Notes under the pieces: model-generated
Seen by the model: the letters and a program-made list of their open reading frames with translations, nothing else
Database searches by the model: none
What the model was told of the DNA's origin: nothing
In this document: piece by piece, positions 21,486 to 27,176 of the stretch
Position numbering within the stretch: position 1 is the first letter of the stretch
Layout: each line of letters begins with the position of its first letter
Origin: Desulfobacca acetoxidans
GTDB lineage: Bacteria > Desulfobacterota > Desulfobaccia > Desulfobaccales > 0-14-0-80-60-11
DNA length: 27,176 nucleotides
Direction of reading: 5' to 3'
Assembly: GCA_022736495.1 (NCBI GenBank)
Contig: DZCR01000028.1
Location: 1 to 27,176 of the forward strand
Made by a program: the position numbers and the translations under genes

Positions 21486-23534
21486 TTACCTTTCCTCTTT
21501 CCGCTCCACGTAGCCGTGGTGGTCGAACTGGAGCGTAAAGGTGCCCCGGCCCTGGGTGAGCGACCGCAGTGCCGTGGCATAGCCGAACATCTCAGACAGC
21601 GGCGCCAGCCCCGAAATGAAGCGCACCGGACCTTTGGCCATCAGGTTTTCCACCTTGCCTTTCCGGGAGGCAAAATCGCCCATGACTTCGCCGGTGAATT
21701 CCTCCGGGGCAATGATTTCCACCTTCATAATGGGCTGCAGCAACTGCGGCTGGCCCTGGTGGAGGCCCTGCTTCACCGCGGTCATGGCCGCAACCCGGAA
21801 GGCCATCTCCGAGGCCTGGCCTTCCTTGACGTTGGCGCCGGTCAAAGCCACCGCGATGTCTACCGCCGGGTGTCCGAAGACCGCTCCGCCTTCCAGGGCT
21901 TCAGAGACCGCCTGCGCGATCATGGGCACAAAGCCCTGGGCGGGATGTCCCTCGGGCAAAAGCGAGACAAAACTGTTGCCCGAGCCCCGGGGCCGGGGGC
22001 TCAGAGATAATTTAACTTCGCCGAAATGGTGCTTGCCGGCCAATTCCCGGTCGAAGGCCCCGGTTTCCTCCACACTTTGGGCAATGGTTTCCCGGTAGAC
22101 CACCTGGGGGCGGCCCGCCCGCACGTGGGCATGGAACTCGCGCTCCAGGCGGTGGATGATCACTTCCAAGTGGAGCTCCCCCATGCCGGACAGCAGGGTC
22201 TGGCCCGTGTCTTCGTCGATGTGGATCTTGAGGCTGGGATCTTCCTCCGAAACCCGCTCCAGGGCCGGTCCCAGGCGCTCCTGGTCGTCCCGGGTCACCG
22301 GTTCGATGGCCAGAGAGATCACCGGTACGTAGGCGGCAATGGGTTCCAGCACGACGGCATGCTGGCGGCTGCACAGGGTATCGCCGGTGGTGGTGGCCTT
22401 CAAGCCCAAAAGCGCCACGATGGCCCCGGCGTGAGCTTCCTCTAAGGGTTCCCGTTTGTTGGCGTGCATGCGCAGGATGCGGGCCACCTTCTCCGAAGTC
22501 TGCTTGATGGAATTGTACACTTCCTGGCCGAATTTCAGGGTGCCGGAATAGATGCGCACATAGGTGAGGCGCTGGCTCTGGTCCACCATGATCTTAAAGG
22601 CCAGGGCGGCCAGGGGCGCGTCATCCCGGGGCGGCCGGGTCTCGGTTTCTCCGGTCCGGGGATTCTGCCCCGTCATTGGCGGCACCTGGGCGGGATTGGG
22701 CAAGAAATCCTTGATGCCGTCCAAAAGGGGCTGAATGCCCTTGTTGCGCAGAGCGGAGCCGCAGTAGGTGGGCACCCCCTTAAGCGCCAGCGTGGCCCGC
22801 TGAATACCGGCCTTGAGGGCCTCCGCAATCAAGGGCTGCTCCGCCAGATAGACCTCCATGACCTCGTCGTCCACTTCCGCCACGGCCTCCTCCAGGGCTT
22901 CCCGGGCTGCTTCCGTCCGCTCCCGGTAGTCCGCTGGAATCTCCAGCTCTGCAAAGGCCACGCCCAGGGTTTCTTCCTGCCAGCGGATGGCCTTCAGGTT
23001 CACCACGTCGATGACTCCCTGGAAGCGGTCTTCTTCGCCCCAGGGGATGGTGAGGACCAGGGGGTGCGCGCCCAATCTTTCCTGCATGGACGCCACCGCG
23101 GCCCCAAAATCGGCGCCCATGCGATCCATCTTGTTGATGAAGGCCAGCTTGGGAACCCGGTACTTGTCTGCCTGATGCCAGACGGTTTCGGATTGGGGCT
23201 CCACGCCGCTCACCGCATCGAAGACCCCGATGGCCCCGTCCAGCACCCGTAGCGACCGTTCAACTTCGATGGTAAAATCCACATGGCCGGGGGTGTCGAT
23301 GATATTGATGACGCACCCCTTCCACTGGCAGGTAGTCACCGCCGCGGTGATGGTGATGCCCCGCTCCTGCTCTTCGGGCATCCAATCCATGACCGCGGCG
23401 CCGTCGTGCACCTCGCCCATCTTATGGGTGCGGCCGGTATAATAGAGAATACGCTCCGTCAAGGTGGTCTTGCCGGCGTCGATGTGGGCAATAATGCCGA
23501 TGTTGCGAATGGCCTTGAGCCGGGGGGTGGTCAC
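21486..23534 (-). CDS. Translation elongation factor G paralogue
   Basis: The protein has 682 residues from the GTG at 23534, chosen because GGAG lies eight bases upstream and [16 protein letters not shown] then aligns with EF-G starts. The GTPase motifs are [20 protein letters not shown], the switch region [28 protein letters not shown] and [10 protein letters not shown]. Domains II-V are complete, ending [20 protein letters not shown]. It catalyses translocation or assists ribosome recycling. The neighbours are ndk and a NUDIX gene, not rpsL, rpsG and tuf, and motifs such as WMPEEQERG and [12 protein letters not shown] resemble the second EF-G (EFG2/spdEFG) of some bacteria, so I take it for a paralogue. 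Confidence 0.9.
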   Translation of the reverse strand: MTTPRLKAIRNIGIIAHIDAGKTTLTERILYYTGRTHKMGEVHDGAAVMDWMPEEQERGITITAAVTTCQWKGCVINIIDTPGHVDFTIEVERSLRVLDGAIGVFDAVSGVEPQSETVWHQADKYRVPKLAFINKMDRMGADFGAAVASMQERLGAHPLVLTIPWGEEDRFQGVIDVVNLKAIRWQEETLGVAFAELEIPADYRERTEAAREALEEAVAEVDDEVMEVYLAEQPLIAEALKAGIQRATLALKGVPTYCGSALRNKGIQPLLDGIKDFLPNPAQVPPMTGQNPRTGETETRPPRDDAPLAALAFKIMVDQSQRLTYVRIYSGTLKFGQEVYNSIKQTSEKVARILRMHANKREPLEEAHAGAIVALLGLKATTTGDTLCSRQHAVVLEPIAAYVPVISLAIEPVTRDDQERLGPALERVSEEDPSLKIHIDEDTGQTLLSGMGELHLEVIIHRLEREFHAHVRAGRPQVVYRETIAQSVEETGAFDRELAGKHHFGEVKLSLSPRPRGSGNSFVSLLPEGHPAQGFVPMIAQAVSEALEGGAVFGHPAVDIAVALTGANVKEGQASEMAFRVAAMTAVKQGLHQGQPQLLQPIMKVEIIAPEEFTGEVMGDFASRKGKVENLMAKGPVRFISGLAPLSEMFGYATALRSLTQGRGTFTLQFDHHGYVERKEER

Positions 23535-23630
23535 GGGGTACACTCCGAAATTAACAACCTCGACTTTTGTAAATGAATTTGCCCTGACTTTCAAGCCTTA
23601 ATATTTTGGCGCAGCGCTTGAGGACCAATT

Positions 23631-24167
23631 ATGTCTTGTAACCCTTCAGCTTTCAGCTACTGCCCCTGTTGCGGGGGCCCTTTGGCCACCCGGCGCCGGG
23701 GCGATCGGGACCGTCTGGTGTGCCGGGAGTGTAACCGGGTGCTTTATGTCAACCCTGCCGTAGGAGTGGCGGTGGTGATCCGCCGGGGTGGCGAAATTCT
23801 TTGGGGGCAACGGGCGGGCGGCCCCTATGCCGACGCCTGGTGTATCCCCTGCGGTTACATGGAGTGGGGCGAGGAGGTGAGGGCTGCCGCAGCTCGGGAA
23901 TTTTTGGAAGAAACGGGTCTGCTTGTGGAGCTGGGGCCGGTGCTGGCGGTCCATTCCAACTTCCACGACCCGGAGCGCCTCACCGTGGGTATCTGGTTCG
24001 CGGGCCAGGTAATGGGCGGCGTTCTAGGCGCCGGCGATGACCTGAAAGCCGCAGAATTTTTCCCCCTGACCTCCCCGCCACAGCCCCTGGCCTTCCCCAC
24101 CGATGCCCTGGTGCTGGCGGAACTCCAGGCGGCTCGGGCCCGGCTCATTCCCGACTCGGTTCTCTAA
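23631..24167 (+). CDS. NUDIX hydrolase with N-terminal zinc ribbon
   Basis: The protein has 178 residues. An N-terminal zinc ribbon (YCPCCGGPL, then [13 protein letters not shown]) is followed by the NUDIX domain. The box [20 protein letters not shown] followed by TGL matches G-x5-E-x7-RE-x2-EE-x-G exactly, with the metal-binding glutamates present. The zinc ribbon plus NUDIX order is that of NudC/ADP-ribose pyrophosphatase relatives, but the substrate cannot be told. GAGG lies a few bases before the ATG. It is transcribed divergently from the EF-G gene with about 95 bases between the starts. Confidence 0.9.
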   Translation: MSCNPSAFSYCPCCGGPLATRRRGDRDRLVCRECNRVLYVNPAVGVAVVIRRGGEILWGQRAGGPYADAWCIPCGYMEWGEEVRAAAAREFLEETGLLVELGPVLAVHSNFHDPERLTVGIWFAGQVMGGVLGAGDDLKAAEFFPLTSPPQPLAFPTDALVLAELQAARARLIPDSVL

Positions 24168-24176
24168 TCCCGCGTT

Positions 24177-24220
24177 CTTGGCGCCTTGGCGTGAAATATT
24201 TCCCTCGCCAAGGAGCCAAG
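24177..24220. repeat. Long imperfect palindrome between convergent genes
   Basis: CTTGGCGCCTTGGCG folds on CGCCAAGGAGCCAAG with one bulge and a 14-base AT-rich loop. It lies between the NUDIX gene and the metallophosphoesterase gene and could terminate from both sides. A second perfect hairpin, GTGCGT-TTT-ACGCAC, follows at 24247-24261. Confidence 0.6.
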
Positions 24221-24305
24221 CAAACTCATTCCGGCGGGACAGTTTCGTGCGTTTTACGCACCAATAATATAACGGCCCCATAGGACGCGCCCTCCGCAGC
24301 GAACC

Positions 24306-24938
24306 TTATTCTGGGAAAAGCCGAACAGCCGGCAAGTCCTGGAGATTATTCAAGGAGACCATGGCCACTTGGGAGGCGGCCAAATCCAGGACTGCGAAGC
24401 TTAGGGTAAGATGCCGCTGCTCCTCCATCGTAAAGGCCCCCGGCACGATGAGGTACACGGTGTCCGGGTCCAGGTTCAGGCAGGCTTGGCGCGCCTGAAA
24501 CTCTTGGGGCCGCAGCGCGTCATTTATATAGAGGATGCGGCTGAATGGCGGCGTAAAGCGGGTAACGCAGGGGACATGAGTGTGCCCGTGGCAGGCCAGC
24601 AGCGGCGGGCGATACGTATGAGGGCCGTGGCTATAGACCCGGATACGCTCATGGAAGTGGGTCCAGATAAAGGCCCGGGTGTGGGCCAGCAAGACCCGGC
24701 CCGCCACCTCCAAGGCAATGCCGCAGCCGCTGGCCTCGGGCATTTGCGGTCCGAAGACGTCATACACCCAGTATAGCCGGTTTTCCGGGGCCATCCTCAG
24801 CCACGGGCGGAAAGGCTCCGGCGGACAGTCACCCAGGCAGGCCAGATGGTGCAGACCCTGGCGCTGAAAAAAATCCAACAACGCGGACAGGCCGGCCTGG
24901 TAGGCATGGGTATCCGCCACCAGCGCCAGCCTTTCCAT
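24306..24938 (-). CDS. Calcineurin-like metallophosphoesterase (YfcE/MJ0936-like)
   Basis: This protein of about 210 residues has the metallophosphoesterase metal motifs LALVADTHA (Asp-x-His near residue 9-11), LACLGD (about 33-38) and ACHGHTHVP (about 120-128), suggesting a dinuclear-metal phosphodiesterase or phosphatase. The usual GNHD/GNCD motif is not obvious; the position reads RLYWVYDVFG, so activity may be altered. The start MERLALV at 24938 is preferred since the first strand begins there, though GTG at 24956 is possible. It is 40 bases downstream of the small GHACGPK protein gene on the same strand. Confidence 0.8.
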   Translation of the reverse strand: MERLALVADTHAYQAGLSALLDFFQRQGLHHLACLGDCPPEPFRPWLRMAPENRLYWVYDVFGPQMPEASGCGIALEVAGRVLLAHTRAFIWTHFHERIRVYSHGPHTYRPPLLACHGHTHVPCVTRFTPPFSRILYINDALRPQEFQARQACLNLDPDTVYLIVPGAFTMEEQRHLTLSFAVLDLAASQVAMVSLNNLQDLPAVRLFPE

Positions 24939-24977
24939 AACTTCTTGGGAAGCCACTTATGGGTGGGTCAGCAAGCT

Positions 24978-25139
24978 TTACTTCGCCGGTTTGGGGCCAC
25001 AGGCGTGCCCTTCGGTGCCTTTAAAGCGCTGCACCAAGCCGGCCAGATACTTAATGGCTTCTTCTTTGTCCTTATCGATGACGATGGCTTCAATCTGCAT
25101 CTGTTCCTGGTCCGAAAATACGATCTGTTTTTCTGCCAT
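24978..25139 (-). CDS. Small conserved protein with GHACGPK tail, copy 1
   Basis: The product has 53 residues: MAEKQIVFSDQEQMQIEAIV, IDKDKEEAIKYLAGLVQRFK, then GTEGHACGPKPAK. AAGGTG lies about eight bases before the ATG. It is a clear paralogue of the protein at 25323-25493, sharing FSDQEQ, IE-x-IVIDKD-x-EEA, YL and GHACGPK. It is soluble and probably helical with a single Cys in a fixed tail motif, so it may bind a metal, cofactor or partner through that end. I do not recognise the family. Too short for most gene finders. Confidence 0.75.
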   Translation of the reverse strand: MAEKQIVFSDQEQMQIEAIVIDKDKEEAIKYLAGLVQRFKGTEGHACGPKPAK

Positions 25140-25322
25140 AGCTGTTCACCTTACGTTTAATTTTTATCGCGCCCCGACCGGCCGCGCTTTTGGTGGAATT
25201 GAAAAACTTCTGGCCGCGAGCGTCGGGGCACCTGGGTTACCCATGATCAGAGTGGGTTGACCTGGTGGGGTAACCGGGTTGCTAAAACCGGGCGAACTCT
25301 GGTCCACCCGGTTGCGGGCCCC

Positions 25323-25493
25323 TCAACCATGCCCCGGAGGAGATTCGGCGGCTTTAGGGCCGCAGGCGTGGCCCTCCCGGGACTTGAATTTGTGGAGCAA
25401 ATCACCTAAGTAACTCAGGGCTTCTTCCCCGTCCTTGTCAATGACGATACCCTCAATCTTCTGCTGCTCCTGATCCGAAAAGGTAATGACCAT
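25323..25493 (-). CDS. Small conserved protein with GHACGPK tail, copy 2
   Basis: The protein has 56 residues from ATG 25493, preferred over an upstream in-frame start because GGAGAGG lies just before it. The sequence MVITFSDQEQQKIEGIVIDK, then DGEEALSYL and GHACGPK, matches the neighbour at 24978-25139 along its length, with a different tail (AAESPPGHG). A good sigma-70 promoter lies upstream at 25532-25560. The 180 bases between the two copies contain an 8-bp inverted repeat (GCCCCGAC/GTCGGGGC) and no gene. Function unknown; the pair looks like an old gene duplication still under selection. Confidence 0.75.
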   Translation of the reverse strand: MVITFSDQEQQKIEGIVIDKDGEEALSYLGDLLHKFKSREGHACGPKAAESPPGHG

Positions 25494-25531
25494 ATTTGCA
25501 CCTCTCCTTTCATGCATTACTCAGTGCCCAC

Positions 25532-25560
25532 AATGTAAGATCAAGGTGCCCTAATGTCAA
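25532..25560 (-). promoter_or_regulatory. Sigma-70 promoter for the GHACGPK gene pair
   Basis: On the minus strand TTGACA (25560-25555) and TACATT (25537-25532) are separated by 17 bases. Transcription would start near 25525, about 32 bases before the ATG at 25493. Confidence 0.55.
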
Positions 25561-25683
25561 TAAAAGGGCGCGATATTTGCGTATTTGGGGAAATCAGCGA
25601 TAATAAAGCCAGGCGCTCGCGTGCGCCCGCCCTTTGGGCCCGGTTCCGGGCTACCTGAATCAAGCTTATCTGAGGTATGGAAG

Positions 25684-26040
25684 ATGCCGAATTTATTCCG
25701 TGACCGCACCCTACCGGCGCAGTGCCCTTTTTGTAAGGCCGAAATCTTGCGGCCCGTGGAAGTGGAAGCCGACCAATGGTACGATTTTGCCGGGGGGGTG
25801 TGCGACTGCGGCGCAGTCTTTGCCCATGATCCCACTGCCAGGAACGGCGGCGCCGTGTTTTTACAAGCCCTGCTCATGGCCGCTGGCGGCGACATGGATC
25901 GGGCCATGGGAATGACCGAAGGCGAGGATTATGACTGCGGCTACGTCTATAAATACAATGTCGAACTCCACCGCCTGGAACCAAACTCCTTCGGGACCCT
26001 CTACTTCATCCGCCTGCGGGCCGGGCCGGCGTCCCCATGA
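25684..26040 (+). CDS. Conserved hypothetical cysteine-motif protein
   Basis: The protein has 118 residues from ATG 25684, with GAGG nine bases upstream. It has CPFC (about 14-17), then WYDFAGGVCDCGAVFAHDPT (about 34-53) with CDCG, suggesting one zinc site formed by two Cys pairs. The rest (LQALLMAAGGDMDRAMGMTE, then YVYKYNVELHRLEP) is mixed helix and strand. No signal peptide or membrane segment. I do not recognise a named family. It is transcribed away from the GHACGPK genes and towards the desulfoferrodoxin gene. Confidence 0.65.
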   Translation: MPNLFRDRTLPAQCPFCKAEILRPVEVEADQWYDFAGGVCDCGAVFAHDPTARNGGAVFLQALLMAAGGDMDRAMGMTEGEDYDCGYVYKYNVELHRLEPNSFGTLYFIRLRAGPASP

Positions 26041-26103
26041 TTCTGTTCACCGCATCGTAATCTAAAAAAGATCAAAATACGTACCTGGAGGCACAGGACG
26101 CCC

Positions 26104-26190
26104 ATGAAGCGAGTCGGTCTGGCGCTGGGAGGAAAACTTTGCACCGGTCGCCGAAATCGGGGAAGCAAGCTAGTTTTAGTCAGGCCGTAA
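26104..26190 (+). pseudogene. Possible remnant of a patatin-like gene start
   Basis: A 28-codon frame with GGAGG before its ATG begins MKRVGLALGG, which is how many patatin-like phospholipases begin (there followed by GGARG). Here the frame continues KLCTGRRNRGSKLVLVRP and stops. It may be a truncated remnant or a chance reading; no other patatin motif follows. Confidence 0.25.
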
Positions 26191-26193
26191 GGG

Positions 26194-26568
26194 TTAGGCC
26201 TTCCACAAACCGTGCAAATTGCAATATTCCCGCGCCACCACCTTCTCGGCCTTGATGGCAAAAACGGCTTCCGGCGCTTCTCCCGGAGTCAGGAATTGCC
26301 GGTAGGCTTTGCCGTCAGCAATAACTTCGATCCATTCGATATAATGGTTCTGCTCCATGGGATGCGGGACGCTCCCCACCTTCACTTTAAAACCCTCAAC
26401 GGTCTTTTCGATCACCGGCACATGCTTTTCCTTCGCAGCATCAACCTTGTTCTCCTGGTAGAGCTTCATCGGCTGGCCGCAGCACACCATCTGGCCAGCC
26501 CCGGCATGCACCATCTCGGCGATATTGCCACAGACTTCACACTTGTAGATTTGCAACCTCTCCGTCAT
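26194..26568 (-). CDS. dfx: Desulfoferrodoxin (superoxide reductase)
   Basis: The protein has 124 residues from ATG 26568, with AGGAGG eight bases upstream. The N-terminal desulforedoxin domain has CEVCG (10-14) and VCCGQPM (about 28-34), four Cys for the first iron. The catalytic domain has EKHVPVIE (first His ligand), [14 protein letters not shown] (two His) and the C-terminal CNLHGLW (Cys and His), giving the His4Cys iron site. It reduces superoxide to peroxide without making oxygen, taking electrons from rubredoxin. This marks an anaerobe exposed to occasional oxygen. Rubredoxin or rubrerythrin genes are not seen next to it. Confidence 0.96.
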   Translation of the reverse strand: MTERLQIYKCEVCGNIAEMVHAGAGQMVCCGQPMKLYQENKVDAAKEKHVPVIEKTVEGFKVKVGSVPHPMEQNHYIEWIEVIADGKAYRQFLTPGEAPEAVFAIKAEKVVAREYCNLHGLWKA

Positions 26569-26722
26569 TTCCCTATCCTCCTGAAAGAAATTTACTACAG
26601 TCTTGCGCCACCTTAAAAAAACCTTGGCGGCGCCTCGCATTCAGCCTCTGCCAGCTTCTTTTTAATACTTCCCTGTCCTTTATCAACATGCGCCGGGGTT
26701 CTGGGGGCCTGCAAGAGCTGGG

Positions 26723-26998
26723 CTAATCGTGCCGAGGCCACGGCACTCCTGCGCCCTCCTCTTCGAAGGAATAGAAATGATCACACTCAATCTCCCGGAA
26801 AGATACGGGACACCGCAGCTTGATCTTATACTCCCTCACCTCCATTACTTCCCAATCGCCCCGCCTCGGACCGCCATCGATGTGGATCTTGTGGCCCGGC
26901 TGCAACGCATAAGGCCGGAAAATTAAGACGTTGTGCCGGTTCTCGGCCATCTGGGTGCTACGCTCCTTGGCTTCTGGTTTCCTCACATTACTGGGCAT
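26723..26998 (-). CDS. Conserved hypothetical protein
   Basis: The protein has 91 residues. GGGAGGAG sits about six bases before the ATG at 26998, so the long form is preferred over an internal ATG at 26950. It has a basic, Lys/Arg-rich N-terminus (about 1-22), then a strand-rich core NVLIFRPYALQPGHKIHIDG, followed by WEVMEVREYKIKLRCPVSFREIECDH, and an acidic end. Two Cys (RCPVS, ECDH) are present. The core resembles a small beta-barrel, but no family is recognised. It is on the same strand as desulfoferrodoxin, 155 bases upstream of it. Confidence 0.6.
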   Translation of the reverse strand: MPSNVRKPEAKERSTQMAENRHNVLIFRPYALQPGHKIHIDGGPRRGDWEVMEVREYKIKLRCPVSFREIECDHFYSFEEEGAGVPWPRHD

Positions 26999-27119
26999 CG
27001 CTCCTCCCGCCCCTTCATTTACCTAAAACACCATGCCAATAACCTCCACTTTTTGGCGGCAGGCCCGGCGGAGATGACCGGTAATTCGACTCCCTTTTTT
27101 AAATAACTGTTACTGGAAG

Positions 27120-27147
27120 ATAATAATTCTTTATTATGGAATTACAA
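27120..27147 (-). promoter_or_regulatory. Candidate sigma-70 promoter for the 91-residue gene
   Basis: TTGTAA and TATTAT on the minus strand are 16 bases apart in an AT-rich tract. The leader to 26998 would be about 115 bases, which is long, so this is tentative. Confidence 0.35.
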
Positions 27148-27176
27148 GCACACTGGATAAATTTTTTCTCCTGGTG

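Noticed and set aside
22464..23252. Long open frame opposite the EF-G gene
   Set aside because: Shadow of conserved EF-G coding sequence; translated product is His/Gly-rich and unlike any protein.
1..27176. CRISPR array, prophage or toxin-antitoxin locus
   Set aside because: No regularly spaced direct repeats, cas genes, phage structural genes or paired small toxin/antitoxin frames were found.

Overview
The window reads as chromosomal DNA of an anaerobic deltaproteobacterium (Desulfobacterota). The basis is G+C-rich coding sequence, Flp-type pilins with a GEMM (cyclic di-GMP-I) riboswitch, a CDGLGACLGEC-type ferredoxin, a desulfoferrodoxin (superoxide reductase), sigma-54 control elements and many short palindromic repeats. 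Genus cannot be fixed by eye.

Layout. 1-1763: minus-strand Flp pilus locus. It has a partial CpaB-like gene at the edge and a tandemly duplicated two-pilin cassette with one decayed pilin, behind a strong c-di-GMP-I riboswitch match. 1764-3131: a divergent winged-helix AAA+ ATPase. 3319-4810: a possible Crp/Fnr-type site, then an anaerobe ferredoxin paired with a zinc-ribbon protein whose HD domain has lost its catalytic residues. 4994-5992: a family 9 glycosyltransferase with a clear terminator. 5993-6356: a gene-less stretch with a near-consensus sigma-54 promoter, a CU-rich stretch and a terminator about 80 nt downstream, which I propose as a small RNA gene. 6357-8144: minus-strand lutA-like and nagZ-like genes. 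8372-9721: an orphan NtrC-family regulator.

9722-10870 is an AT-richer insert: a DUF4145 gene flanked by REP-like palindromes, and a truncated REP-associated tyrosine transposase. Then come a membrane protein with a spermidine-synthase-like domain, a 50-residue membrane peptide, an HU/IHF-type protein and, directly behind it, a full-length (Alu-domain-containing) SRP RNA. 14709-15305 is a flavodoxin-fold quinone reductase.

15343-20390 is a tightly packed minus-strand operon: RibD-type reductase, medium-chain dehydrogenase, PTPS-family protein with altered catalytic residues, GT4 glycosyltransferase, SAM methyltransferase and HAD phosphatase. The set suggests a pathway to a glycosylated or methylated pterin- or pyrimidine-like compound that I cannot match to a known product. 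The methyltransferase carries an in-frame insertion of a palindromic MITE-like repeat. The remainder holds ndk, an EF-G paralogue outside a str operon, a NUDIX hydrolase, a metallophosphoesterase, two paralogous ~55-residue proteins sharing a GHACGPK motif, a cysteine-motif protein, desulfoferrodoxin and a 91-residue unknown. No CRISPR array, tRNA or rRNA was seen.
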